A stretch of DNA of 64,000 nt from Platanthera guangdongensis (Eukaryota > Streptophyta > Magnoliopsida > Asparagales > Orchidaceae). The number at the start of each line of letters is the position of its first letter. Positions within the stretch are counted from its first letter, which is position 1. Shown here piece after piece: positions 11,663 to 23,649 of this stretch. The notes below the pieces were generated by a model. It ran no database searches, was not told where the DNA came from, and saw nothing but the letters and a program-made list of their open reading frames with translations. The stretch is from NCBI GenBank assembly GCA_039583875.1, contig CM077162.1, forward strand, positions 109,587,808-109,651,807, in the 5' to 3' direction. Made by a program: the position numbers and the translations under genes.

Positions 11663-14600
11663 TTGGAATAGACTGTTAGTTTAACCTGATAAAAGTTAAA
11701 ACTCCTTGTGTTAACAATGCGAGACCGATCACACAAACGTTAATATTACCAGTGGTGTTAAGATGACAATGAACCAAGGACCCAAATCAGTTTGGGTTCC
11801 TAAGGTAAAATGATTTATGTTTGCAGGTATGTTAAAAGGCCAATAAAAATCTGATCTGGTATTTAGACAATGGATGCTCTCGGCTTATGACCGGGACAAG
11901 AAGCCTATTACTTGAATTTACCCCAGTCAAAGATGGACCAAAATTATATTTGGAGGGTTAGACCGGGGAATCACTAAAGGCTACAATATGATTTCCAAAA
12001 CGTATAGTTTCTTTCACTGAAGTGGCTTATGTTGAAGGATTACAATATAATCTTATAAGCATAAGTCAATTATATGACAAAGGCTATATTGTTGAGTTCT
12101 CTAAGGATAAGTGTCTGATAAAATCGTTTGCAAGTTTGGAGACGGTATTAATTGGCACTTGGAGTAGAAATATCTTTTGTTTAAATTTTCTATGTTTAGA
12201 TAATTCTACACCAGTGTGCTTTTTGGCTAAAGATAGTGCCTCTGTATGTGGTCAATGACACATGGGATTAACACATATTAATTTCAAAACCTTAAGTATG
12301 TTATTTTCTAATAAATTGGTGTGTGATGCCACCAACATTAAGTGTCTTAAAGAGAGTCCATGTCATGAATGCCAAATGGGTAAGCAGACAAGGGTTAACT
12401 TCAAAGGTATTACTGAAAAAGACACTTCGAGAAGTTTATAATTACTTCATATGGACTTATTTGGTCCCATGCCAATTCATAGTTTAGGAGGTAAAATATA
12501 TATTGGTAATTGTTGATGACTACTCTCGTTTTACTTGGGTGTTTTTTCTGAAACACAAGTCAGACACCTTCGATGCTTTCACTAATTTTGTCGGGCAAAT
12601 TCATAATGAATTAAACTACTCAGTGGTCAAAATCAGAATTATCACATTACAAAATTTGAGTAAGGTGGCATGAGAGAATTTTGTTGAAGTCAAGGTATCT
12701 TTCATGAGTTTTCCTCCACACGTACTCTACAACAAAATGGAGTTGCTAAGAGAATGAATAAAACCATAATTGAAACATGTATAACTATGTTGAACGACGC
12801 TTCACTTCTGGAGTACTAATAGGCTGAAGCATTCGATACAACATGTTCACATGCAAAACAGAGCACTAATCAACAAAAGCCATCGTATGATTGCCTGTGA
12901 ACTATTGAAGGGCAGAAAACTGACTGTGTCCTACTTTGAGATCTTTCGCAACAAATGCTTCGACTTAAAAATGGGAAGTAATATCGAACAAAGTTTAGTG
13001 AAAACTTTTTTGAATGTATTTTTCTAGGCTATAGTAGCCATTGTAATAGAAATAAGATTTTTAATAAAAAACCTAGTGGTAGAAGAGTCTATAAATATTG
13101 TATTTGCTGAGACAAGCAGCTCCATAGCAGCTTGTCTAGTATTGTTGGTGCAGATGCAGGTACCAGGTTCAAGGAGCTAAGCTTGGATGAAGCAATCAAG
13201 GAAGATGCTCCAAGCTAAATTAGGGTCGCCGATACATGTTTGGTGGATAAAGAACCATTAGAGGAAGAACTGCTTCAACCTATAGAGGCTGTACCAGATG
13301 TTGCATAACCTGCTGGCAAAAGAGCAAGAAATCTAGGGTTCAGACACCTAAGAGATTGTCCAGCGGATCAAATCATTGGAGAGCCAAATGATGGTGTAAG
13401 AACCAGAAGAGGTACAGCTAATGATATATTTCATCTCAGTTTTCTATCTCAGGTTCAGGCAATGAAGATTGAAGAAGCAAACAAGGATGCCTCTTGGATC
13501 TTGTCTATGTAAGAGGAGCACAACCAGTTTGAAAGATGTAAAGTCTGGATGTTGGTGCCCATACACAAAGGACAGAATGTGATCGACACCAAATGGATTT
13601 TCAGAAATAATCTAGATGAAAAAGGAGTTATTATAAAGAACAAAGCAAGACTTGTAGCTCAAGGACATCGACAAGAAGAAGGGATAGACATCGACCAGAC
13701 ATTTGATCCAGTGGCCAGGCTCGAGGCGATCAGGTTGTTTCTTGTGTATGTTTCCCTCAAAGGCTTCAAGGTCTATCAAATGGACGTGAAGTCAACATTG
13801 CTCAATGGGAATCAAATAGAGGACTTATACGTTGCACAGCCCCCAAGTTTTGTCAAATCTACTTTCCCTGAATATATTTACTTTTTAAATAAAGCTCTAT
13901 ACGGCTTAAAGCAAGCTCATCGAGCTTGGTATGAGATGTTTTCTAGCTTTCTTCTTGAGTAGAAATTCACAAGAGGAAAGATAGAAAAAACATTATTTTT
14001 TAGGGAAGTAAAAGGCAAGATTTTGCTGGTGCAAATCTATGTCGATGACATTATTTTTGGTTCTATGGAAGACAATCTTTGCAATAAGTTTTTTAAACTT
14101 ATGCAAGGGAAGTTTGAAATGAGCAGTATGGGAGAGCTGAAGTATTTCTTAGGACTTCAAGTGAAGCTGTCTGACGATGGAATTTTCATCTCACAGATGA
14201 AGTTCACCAAAGAGTTACTAAAGGAATTCAGAATGGCAAACACAACCTTGATGAGGACTCTAATGGGTTCAACTATGTCTCTGGACAAGGATGAAAAAGG
14301 GAAACCTTTTGATGAAACCAAGTACAGAAGCATAATTGGATTCTTGTTGTACCTCACTGCCAATGGACCCGACATAATGTACTCAACATGTGTTTGCGCT
14401 AGATTTTAGGTGAACTCAAAAGAATCTCACTACGTCGCTGTAAGCGTATTTTAAGATACCTTAAGGGTACACCAAATCTTGGCTTATGGCTACCCAAGAA
14501 ATAATGATGTCAAGATAATAGGTTTTTCAGATGCCGATTTTGCAGGAAGCAAGGACAACAGGAAAACACTTCCGAGTCGTGTCAATTCCTTGGAAGAAGG

Positions 14601-14790
14601 CTTATTTCTTGGAGTTGCAAGAAGCAGAATTATGTGGCAACATCAACTGCCTAGTCATAGTATATCTCTGCGGGTAGTTGTTGCGCAGAGCTTATCATTT
14701 TTCAAAATGGAACTGGGGATGGTAAATATGGACTCAAAGAAGACTAAGAATACAAAAAGTTACTTGGGTAAATGCTTCAAAGACAGAAAA
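11663..14790 (+). pseudogene. Copia D pol (protease, integrase, RT, RNase H), decayed
   Basis: A second Sirevirus-like element, missing its 5' end. In order: GPKSVWVPK; protease WYLDNGCSRLMTG (DSG changed to DNG); VEGLQYNLISISQLYDKGY; zinc-binding CHECQMGKQ; integrase LLHMDLFGPMP and VDDYSRFTWVFFL; QQNGVAKRMNKT, where the catalytic glutamate is lysine; RT at 13549-13962 (TKWIFRNNLDEKG, YQMDVKSTLLNG, NKALYGLKQA) and 14023-14409 (LVQIYVDDIIFGS, MSSMGELKYFLGLQ); then RNase H GFSDADFAGSKDNRKT and a frameshifted remainder. Many stops and shifts. Its 3' ORF follows at 15302. Confidence 0.85.
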
Positions 14791-15301
14791 TTTTCCCAAG
14801 GCAAATTCGTCGAATATCGGTCCGCAAAACTCGGTGATTCGTGGGATATACACGCTGAAACTCGGCGATTCGTTGAATATACACGCCTAAACTCAACGAA
14901 TCTGACTTTGCATTCGGTGAATCTCACCGAATTTTACTTTGGTCAAATTGTTTTATATATTGGATCCGAAGAGGCAACGGCTTCCAGGTACGCGTCATTT
15001 TCTAAGTCAAATTTAAAATATATATCACGCGTTAAGAGGCAAACCTCACTTCATTCCGTCGAAACCAAGCAGAAATGGTCGAACTATTCTTCCCAACAGT
15101 TCGACTCTAGCAATAATTCACCCTCCTCCTGTCGATTCCTCATCTACAGATCGCATTCCAAGATGCCGAGATGACCAAGCTCGTCACAAACTTTGCAGCT
15201 GACGCTCCATGAATCCCGGAGATTGCCGCCATTTTTTCGTATAACCACATCTTCTAGTCCTCTAGAGAAATTTCTACAACTTTTTTGATTACCCACTCTC
15301 C
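14791..15301 (+). repeat. Inverted-word array between RNase H and 3' ORF of copia D
   Basis: 14800-14940 repeats actcggcgattcg, aattcgtcgaat and related words in both orientations. The position matches the word array at 35590-35885 of copia A, between RNase H and the extra ORF. The word resembles the one in the C LTR (ctcgacgaattcg). The remainder to 15301 is untranslated leader with no other feature seen. Confidence 0.65.
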
Positions 15302-16649
15302 ATGGCACCTCAAAGCACCATCAGATTGTCATGCAGTGGAGAATTGGTTCGCACTGGTTTTGCTTCTGTGTCAGATGAGCTCAGGAACATCTTACTTTTG
15401 TTTGAAATAGCCGGACTATCTTTTGTCCTAGAACACCCATGCAAGATTTTGGATAAATTCGTCAAGGAGATCTTTCAGAATGCTAAAATCCGTAGTGAGG
15501 ATAATATTGTTAATAGAAAAGTTCATCAGACTAAGGTCAAGGTGATGACATCCTTCCTGCAAGGTATTTGAGGCATTCGACTTGTGAATAAGCCGACTAC
15601 CTCGATGAGGATGACTTCTTTAGGGCTCAGATGTTCTTTGGTCTGCCCAAAGGCACTAAGGCAGTTAAGAGAAAATGCATGAATGATGAAGGCAAGCTTC
15701 TTTCAGATATCATTGGTAAAGTGTTGTTGTGCAAGACATGATCTCATGACTCCCTCTCCGTGGAGATATTCAAGATACTGGTAGCGATCATCTACAGAAA
15801 GATATTGAATTGGGGGTGATGTGTTGTTTGACAGGATCAAGGATAGTCTACACACACTAAAATTTGGATGGATTCTCAGTTTATATCTGAATCAGATGGA
15901 CAAGTACTAATTTAATATGTCCAAAGGAGTACCAATCCATCACTTGAAGAAAATCAATTCTTCAATCTTCTCAAGGTGGGATTGGAGGATCATTAGGCCA
16001 TGGGCAGATAGGATTTGCCTTTGGAGGAGGACGAACATGTTCCTAAGTTTAAGATTCCTTCTCCACCCCCAGTGAGATTCTTGATAGTCTGAGTGCAGGA
16101 AATGAGGGGGAGTCTGCTGATACACAAGTGGAAACTGAACAAGTGCCCTTAAGTTTTCTTCTGAGACAATTACAGATATCCCTGTTGTAGTTGTTCTAGT
16201 CAGTACAGAGACATAGGTTTCAGTTCCAGTTGCTGTGGTTCTAGATAAGGAGATAGTAGATCTCCTTACAGAGGTTTTTGATATTAGCCGTGCTACTGTT
16301 GCTGAGATAGTGTCTGAGGAGCCTGAGGATGATGCTTATGATGTGACATTCTTGATTCTTCTGATGATATGGATGCTATTACTGACGATGAGTTAGATGT
16401 TGTTGATTACGAGATAGATCATGTTGAGGTAATGATTGCTGCTGATGAAACCAAAATTGTTGATGATGCTAATGATATGGGTGAGCCAAATTCAGTTGAT
16501 AACGTGATAGTTACTCTCCCACAGATGATCCCTACTGCAGTTTCTGAGGGTGAGGCTTCTCAGAATTTTATATTAATCTCTTCACGGGTTTGACTGATTC
16601 ATCCGCAACCTAGAGAAGAGACTTGGCAAGATGCCAGTAGTGGACGAGG
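15302..16649 (+). pseudogene. Copia D extra 3' ORF, N-terminal part
   Basis: Starts at ATG 15302 (MAPQSTIRLSC), is open to 15571, then continues in shifted frames. KLLSDIIGKVLLCK, SHDSLSVEIFKILVAII and YRKILNWG align with YRFLADVAGKVLLAKY and SAHDTISRYQLCLMGAIV of the copia A ORF. An acidic tract follows (16369-16593: DDELDVVDYEIDHVEV). The reading reaches EKRLGKMPVVDEDV and is cut by solo LTR S. Sireviruses often carry an ORF here, sometimes called envelope-like. I see no signal peptide or convincing fusion segment, so its function is unknown. Confidence 0.75.
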
Positions 16650-16654
16650 ATGTG

Positions 16655-18427
16655 TGAAAGTTCTTGTTTTTAAGGTAGCTAGCAACCTAGATGGGTGGGA
16701 GAATGGGTTTATCAAGGTATTTTGATTTCTTTTTATTTCTTCTTTAGTTACTATGTGATTGAGAGATTTTTATGTACCTGTAAGAAGAAATCAAAGAAAG
16801 AAAAGCAGACTAGTATTTTATAGTGGTTCCCTAAAATTATGGGTACATCCACTCTCCTCCCACCATGCTAAGTTCCTGTTAGTCAAGGCACTTATCCAAA
16901 GCAGTACACCAAGGAGCTTATACCTCAGATCCCTCATGATCTCTCAGTCTCCTCCAAGACTTAAACCTCAGCCACAAAGGCCTACACTTAGTGATACAAG
17001 TATCACATACCTCAGGTAATAAAACCCCACCACTTAGGCTACGGAAGATAGCCCTAGATCAGAGCAATCTTGCAGGAGAGCTTCAAGCTTTTTGCATGTA
17101 GCAATGACAAAGTAGATGAAGTTGGCTGCTAATCTTTTCAGTTGATAATGCCCTAAAAGTTTTCTTGTGTCTTGGTCCATCACCTCCTTTTGTAGTTCGC
17201 TGATCAACGACTGTTAGTGATTAGTGGACCCCACCTGCAACATCCAGTTGCGCCTTTCTTTAATGGAAGAAGACGTACATTAGGCCAGCGGCGCCTTTTG
17301 TCATGTACTGTGGCTTTGCAGCTCACAATTTGAATATGAATACTTTGTCGATTTTGCTGACGTCAGCACCTGTGGACTTAGCCAAAATTGAGCATTAGTA
17401 GTATAAGTGTTGAGTGAATGAGCTTCACGCAAGGCCAAATCACTTAGACAGATTTACTGTCTCTTGGCGTTGAGTTAGTTACCTTCTCTCAATGCCAAAC
17501 TACTTAGAATATAAATTTATTTCTAGGTGTTGACTGATTCAGCTTCATTCAATGCCAACTTGCTTTCTAAGCTTTCTCAGCTTTCTGCTGCTTGGCATTG
17601 AGTGAGTGTGCATCACTGAAAGCCAAATTCCTTAGACAAAATTCTGTCTTTACTAGGCGATGATAGCGTTGAGTGAGTAATGCACACTCAATGCTTTCTG
17701 CCTTAACAATTTTTGCAGCCTCTTTTGCATATATGGCCTTGGAGCGTTGAGTGAACATGCCTCACTCAATGCTTTCTTCCTTAGCCATTTATGCTTCTTC
17801 AGCATCTTAAGCATTGACTGCATTGAGTGAGCATGTCTCACTCAACGCTTTTTTCTTTAACAAATTCTGAGTCATGGCATTGAGAGCGTTGAGTGACCAC
17901 GCCTCACTCAACGCTTTCTGCCTTAGCCAAATTTCAATATTCTTTAAAAGTACTAGTTTTGACTGACTGATTGTTACTCAACACTTAAGAGGCTATGACG
18001 TAGAGTGAATGTCCTTCGCTCAATACCAGTGTACTTAGCCACATTTCTGTCTCTTAATACTTAGGCGTAGATTGTCTCAGCCGGCCTCACTCAACTCTGA
18101 ACTAAGTTCGACGAATCTTGATCACAGTTAGACGAACAGTGAGCTCAGCTCGACGAACTCTGAACTCAGTTCAACGAATTTAGACTTGGCCAAATTTCTC
18201 AAACTTTTTGATTAGTTCAACGAATGATTGGCTCAGCTTGACGAACTCTGAACTTATTTCGACGAATTTGAACTTAGCCAAATTTCTCAAACCATATCTT
18301 AGGTAAGAGTTTTCTTGACTTAACCACTTAGGATACCTATCCCATCATTGTCATCTATTAATATATGTATATCATTGACAAAATTGATTTCCTCAAATCT
18401 AGGACATTGTGGGCAGTGAACCCAACA
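16655..18427 (-). mobile_element. Solo copia LTR S
   Basis: A 1773 bp LTR with TG/CA ends (+ strand tgaaagttc to gaacccaaca), no internal region, and a perfect ATGTG duplication at 16650-16654 and 18428-18432. Removing it rejoins the D 3' ORF (DEDV then VKISDEEGD). The LTR holds the atagtggttccc and tgggtacatccac blocks shared by the copia LTRs here. It arose by recombination between the two LTRs of an inserted element. Confidence 0.9.
17395..18290 (-). repeat. GCGTTGAGTGA/TCACTCAACGC word array in solo LTR S
   Basis: At least seven units in which gcgttgagtga or gcattgagtga is followed 10-20 bp later by its reverse complement, tcactcaacgc. The units are spaced about 65-90 bp apart between 17400 and 18020. 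From 18090 to 18290 the word switches to ttcgacgaa and ctcgacgaac. Two word types in one U3 suggest a mosaic LTR. Confidence 0.8.
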
Positions 18428-18432
18428 ATGTG

Positions 18433-19320
18433 GTTAAAATTTCTGATGAGGAAGGAGATACAAAGGTGCATACTAATGTCCTACCTGCTTTAGCTCCAGG
18501 TTTGACCTCTTCTGCTAGCTTTTCTTCATTAGCAGAGTCCTCTAGTGACTTTGTGGTTCATGCTGATGTTCCAATTCTAGAGCTTTAAGATGTTCCTAGT
18601 ACCAGTGCTGATATTTCAATTCTCAAGTCTGTAGAAGCTATGTTCGCGAGACAGCAAGCTCAGTTTGAAGCCTCCTTGCAAAACGTTTTGAAAAAGGTCA
18701 AGGAATCAGAAAAGTATATGCTCAATGACCTTATAGAGGTAAAGGTCCAAATTGACAAGCTTGGTTCTAAGCTTGATAGTTGGTTTGTCTAGTGTGGCGA
18801 GGCCATAGTTCACTTGATGGCCGGTCTTAAGCATAATCTGACTGTTCTGAAGAATGTTGATATTAACGCTCTTACGATGATTGATGCTCACAATAGATCA
18901 ATGGAACATTTTGACACAACAATGGCTGCATATGAAAATACTATAGATATTGAAGCAAGAATGGGGGAGGATGCCCTTAAAGCTAAGGTGGATGCGGTTG
19001 AGGCTGCAATGGTTGGGAATTTCAAACAAGTCAATGACTACAGTTATGAAAATTTTACCTGGCTACATGGTCAGATGTTTGGAGGCCAAGTCATGATAAT
19101 GCAAGTTTTCCAATACATGTTAGGCTTGCACCAGTAAATGCTGAAGTTCTTCCTGATTAGAATTACTCTCAATACTGCTCAGACTCAAAGGATTTTTCTC
19201 AGGACAGCTGCTGTTACTGAAGTTTTTCCAAATGTTCAGGTTACTAAAGACTTACCTCCTCCAGAGCACAAAAGAAGAGGAAATGGTGAAGTCATTCCTG
19301 CTATCGGGTCAGATCCAGTA
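18433..19320 (+). pseudogene. Copia D extra 3' ORF, C-terminal part
   Basis: Continues the 15302 reading after solo LTR S: VKISDEEGD, FARQQAQFEASLQNVLKKVKE, MLNDLIEVKVQIDKLGSKLDSW, GEAIVHLMAGLKHNL. The helical, heptad-like run suggests a coiled coil. It is followed by a second piece ending EHKRRGNGEVIPAIGSDPV, where the C LTR begins. Copia C carries the homologous stretch on the - strand (EGLADVKVQIDKLDKKLDSW). Stops at W-F-V and elsewhere make it non-functional. Confidence 0.75.
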
Positions 19321-21028
19321 TAAAAGTATCTAGCATCCACCTAAATCACCTAGAGGGTGTTGAATAGGTGATGTCTGTGTCTTTTCGCAGAATAAAAATA
19401 CTTGAAAAATTAAGCACACAAACACCAAGATCTATAGTGGTTCCCCTAGTTGTGTACGTCTACTTTCCTGCCTCGCCTATCTACTACAAATGGCTAGATT
19501 TTCCTTCTTCTCCTTTCTCAGATTTCTACAAATCTTACACCCTGGAGCCGCAAGTCCTACAACTCGGAGACAACACTCCTACCACTCGGAGAAATATCTC
19601 TCCTACGACTCGATCCACAACTAGATCTACAACTCGATCCACAAACTGATCTACAACTTGATCCAAAAACCTGATCTACAACTCGAAGACAAATCTCCTA
19701 CAAATGTAAATGAATATTACAATATAATAAATATTACAAGTCTTCAATAAGTCGTTCTTCGAAAAGGTAGATCTTGAAGTTTTGGAGAACTCGGAAAATA
19801 GAAATCTTTGAAGACCATGAATCTTGAATTGTCAATCGCCTAGATCTGGAGGAATTGAAATGTTTAGAGACTAGAAATCAAGTCATAGAGATCGATGAAG
19901 ATTGAATCATGCAACGTTCATTTTTGACGGCCGGTCGGAGATGTCGTGTATCGCTTAGGAGGAGTACGGGTTTGATGTTATTAGAAAATTTCGATTTGAA
20001 TGAGAGAGAGCAAATTAACACGATTAGCAAAATTGGTAGAATTAGAAATCCACCCTAAATATATATATAGCCATCATCAATAGCAACGACTATATTGGAA
20101 TTTCCAAAATTCAGAACTTCCAAAAATATTGTGCATGGTCGCCACGACCCGAGCGTGGAAAAAATTGTCGGAGAAAATGAGATAAATCAATTTCAGCGGG
20201 TATCGCCGAGTATCACTGGTATACTCACCGAATAGATGTTGATATACGACAAGAATGACTTGGTGACCTTCATATAAATCTGGCAAGACACTCAACGCAA
20301 ACGCTCAAGTCATACTCGACGAATTCGACGAGTATTGACTGGAATACTCAACGAATTCGTCGAGTTTCAGTCGATTGACTCAATGCCCTCGATGCCTGAA
20401 TAATGGATAAACGACGAATATGACTTAGAAAATCCAGATAAGTAGTGTCGTATGGACTCAACAAATTCGACGTGTATTATTTAGTATATTCGATGAATTC
20501 CTCGAATATCGTTAGATATATTCGACAAATTCTACGATTATACACGATGATACTCGGCGAACTTTACTTGGCGTATTTTCCAACTCTCAGAGAATTTATC
20601 CAAAGTACACATGATGAATTCTACGAGTGCTGGTGAGTATACACGACAAATTTGACGAGTATCAATGAGTACACTCGATGAATTCGAGGAATATTCCTCA
20701 TCATACTCGACGAATTTTACTTAGGTAAAATTCCTATCCTTCTGAATCCGAAGCCTTTGTCCTTCCTTGATCCTTCTCCTGTACTTGGGATAGAGTACAC
20801 CCCAATAGAAATATTACATATGAGTCAACACATTGGCCTACACAATGGAGGATTACATTGTATAGTCCTATGTTTACTGACCCACTATAATCTGAAATTG
20901 GTGTGTACTTAGCAATGTAGACCTGAAAGTACATACCTAAAAGAGCAGCATTAAATAAAATCTCAATTCATCTTACCTTAGCGGGACCCTTCTTCAAATC
21001 AGAGTTATTGTGGATGCAATACCCAACA
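19321..21028 (-). repeat. 3' LTR of copia C
   Basis: About 1708 bp, from taaaagtatc (a mutated tgaaag) to tacccaaca on the + strand. It is followed by atctcacactattt, the complement of a polypurine tract, so it is a 3' LTR with its interior to the right. It includes ctagagggtgttgaatagg and atagtggttccc, the shared copia LTR blocks. The left boundary is approximate. CAGTA at 19316-19320 is the likely target duplication; its partner would lie beyond the window. Confidence 0.7.
20285..20720 (-). repeat. CTCGACGAATTCGTCGAG word array in C LTR
   Basis: Repeated actcgacgaattcgacgag, cgaattcgtcgag and ttcgacaaattctacga-type words, many as perfect or near-perfect palindromes centred on gaattc. The array has the same relative position in the LTR as those of copia A, B and S. 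Confidence 0.8.
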
Positions 21029-23649
21029 ATCTCACACTATTTGAAGAAACCAAAATCCTGCAAGATAAGAGAATTGCACATAATAAATGATAAAACATTA
21101 AGATTTGAAAAGATAATTAAAAAATAGAAACATGCGCATTCCCACAACACTCAACATATAACATGTAATAATTAGATCTGCTGCCCTTCCTCTTCGATTG
21201 CTCCCTAGCAAAAATATGCCCTTGGCTTTGGATAGTATCGAGGATGTGTTGGAGGTATGGGATCGGCATTCTGGTCATTTCTGAAATGTATTCTCCTCTT
21301 GGAACATGCCAGCTTAAATTTGTTCCATGCCTCTTGATCTTAGTGGAGTTCTCGATTTTCTCCTCCAAGAAGGACTAAGGAGAAGTTGTCCAAGATAATC
21401 CCTCTGGAAATTGGACTCCACACCTCCTCCATCTCTCTGTTAGGCTCATCTCTAACTGGTTCTGACTTGACTGCAAACGAGCCTTCACCATATCTTCTTC
21501 TCTTGTAAATTACAGGGGGTATGTCTTCAGTCACCTGAGTATCCAGAATTGCAATAGCAGCAGCAATCTAGGAGAAGTCTTGTATGTCTGACTAATACTG
21601 AGAGTAAGCATGTGAAGGATGAACCTCATCTTATGCTGGTACATGCACAACAGGTACATGAAATCCTGTCAAATAACTATGAAGCAATGCACAATTATCA
21701 TAACTGAAATCATTTGATCTCTTGAAGTTTTCCACCAGAGTAGTTACCACAACATTCACCATTGCTGTCAGGGCATACTCCCCCTTTTTGGATTTTACGG
21801 CTATCGAATTGCATAGTTCAGCATAAAACTGTCAAAATGGGCCATCAAACCATTGTGTGCATCAAACATCATATGAGCGTTCGAATCCACATTCTTTAGA
21901 ACATCTAAGTTGCTCTTTAAGCCGCCCATTGTGTGAACAATGGCCTCTCCACCCTGCATAAACCATGAATCAAGCTTCTTGTCAAGCTTGTCAATCTGAA
22001 CTTTGACATCTGCAAGGCCTTCCAGCATGACTTTCTGGTGTAGGGGAGACCATGATACGTGGCCGACTACACTAACGGAAACTATCGTCACAAAGCATAA
22101 AAGCAAGATAGGTGGGCTCCGACCAAAGAGAACGAAAAGGGGTCGGGTTGGTTCCCAAATCCAAATGATAAAATCAATATAGAAGATTCCAGCCGGACTT
22201 GATACAACGTCCTTAAGACCTACCTCTCCAACAAGCACACAACTCACCGCACCTACACAATTATCTATTGTACCAACTTGAGACGTTTCAAATGCAGCAA
22301 TAATTTATTTCGGAACAGCTGCAAACTTCAAATGGCGGTCGAGTTCCAGTTGAGATTAATTCCCTTGTTGACACAAAGTGTTCCAATCTTGGAGAGCAAG
22401 TCAAGGCTAGGCCAAGTCTCACTCCCACAATGGATCTTCCCAATCTGAAATACAAGAGATTCAATAACAATGAAGCCGGATCAGATTTTGCAAGCGATGT
22501 ATTTTAAAATCATGGAAAATACGGTTCGCAAAAGCCTCCACAAACTAAAAGCAAGAATCACTAAAGATGAAGAGATTACCCAACCAAGAACCTCAATCAC
22601 ACAAGATAGGTGGGAGATTCACTCACTCCACGGAACCACCGGCGTCACACCGAATGGGGCTGCAATCCTTCTTCCTCGGAGTCGCACCGAAGGAAGCCAC
22701 GCCGACGTCGCACCGAAGAGGGGAGGAAGGAAGCAAGGGGGCGGCTTCACACCACAAGGACGGCGGCTTGGAGTCTCTCCTTTGCCGAATTTCTCCTAGG
22801 GAGTTTCTTTGGATTCAAATTCTTCTTCTTCTCTATTAATTCTCATAAAGAGGTCTCCTTATATAGGAGTTACAAACACATAGGAGTTACAAACACATAT
22901 GAGTTACAACAAGCCCTTAACCATCCATGATGGAGATGTAATCTCATCCATCCGTATGGTTAAGTACACACCACAAACCATGAAATGTCCAAAAATAAAA
23001 ATTACATAACATTTATGAATATAAAATTATCATCCACACATGGAATAATTTTATATTAATCAGTATAAAATAAAAGTGCATGAAATAACGTAATTAATTA
23101 TTCACGGCGGATTTGGCACGCTGCGGGCGGAGGTTGTAACGCGGTCTTCCTTCAGCATCATCACGACACCTAAGATCTTTGTGTCATTGTGCCTCGGCAA
23201 CCGGGTCATCATCAAGTAGTGGCAGAGGGGCCGCGACATCACTTTCTCAAATCCTTTTACTCTCTTCACCACTTTTTGCAATGAAGCTTCAAACTGTGCT
23301 TGTTACTTAGCCAACATCATATCAAAAGCTTTCAACATAGAGCTATCTGAGATGGAACTGGGAATGATTACAGGCTCTGGAAACGAAACATCCTCTTGAT
23401 CATCAGAGTCACTGAAGGACTCTACTAATAGAAAGAGATTAGCTTTTGGGTTCAAAATAGATTCCTCAGCATCTAGGACAGGAGGATGCTCATCGGCATC
23501 TCCTTCCTCATCAAAAATGGTAACCAAGTCCTCGGGCACTACTGGCATCTTGCCAAATCTCTTCTCATGGTTGTGAATAAACCGATCAACCTGGGTCGAG
23601 ATAGATATTAAGGACTGAGTTGCCTCCCACGTAGTAGTTGAAGCAGGAG
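21029..23649 (-). pseudogene. Copia C extra 3' ORF, interrupted by insertion E
   Basis: On the - strand from 23649: TPASTTTWEATQSLISISTQVDRFIHNHEKRFGKMPVVPEDLVTIFDEEGD, with an acidic stretch, then SSMLKAFDMMLAK and QAQFEASLQKVVKRVKGFEKVM. Insertion E (22039-23238) follows. The reading resumes MLEGLADVKVQIDKL, GEAIVHTMGGLKSNLDVLK, and later VIYKRRRYGEG, SEPVRDEPNREMEEV. It is homologous block by block with the D ORF. Frame breaks occur throughout. The 21029-21116 end holds the purine tract complement and untranslated sequence. Its function is unknown. Confidence 0.75.
22039..23238 (-). mobile_element. Insertion E, solo LTR-like, 1.2 kb
   Basis: In - sense it runs TGTCGCGGCCCCTC to GGTCTCCCCTACA, with TG/CA ends, and carries a TATA-like ctatataagg at 22857-22867, as expected of an LTR. 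The flanking duplication is unusual: actttct is perfect at 22030-22036 and 23241-23247, extendable to about 11 bp with one mismatch, and offset two bases from the LTR ends. LTR elements normally make 4-6 bp duplications, so a terminal-inverted-repeat element is not excluded. Short open stretches inside (22470-22930) have no recognisable domain. Confidence 0.6.

Noticed and set aside
17395..18290. Regular spaced inverted words resembling a CRISPR array
   Set aside because: The words are short palindromes inside LTRs of a plant element, spacers are similar to each other, and there are no cas genes.
22470..22930. Possible small gene inside insertion E
   Set aside because: Frames are short, overlap in different phases and lack recognisable domains; sequence looks like LTR U3/R.
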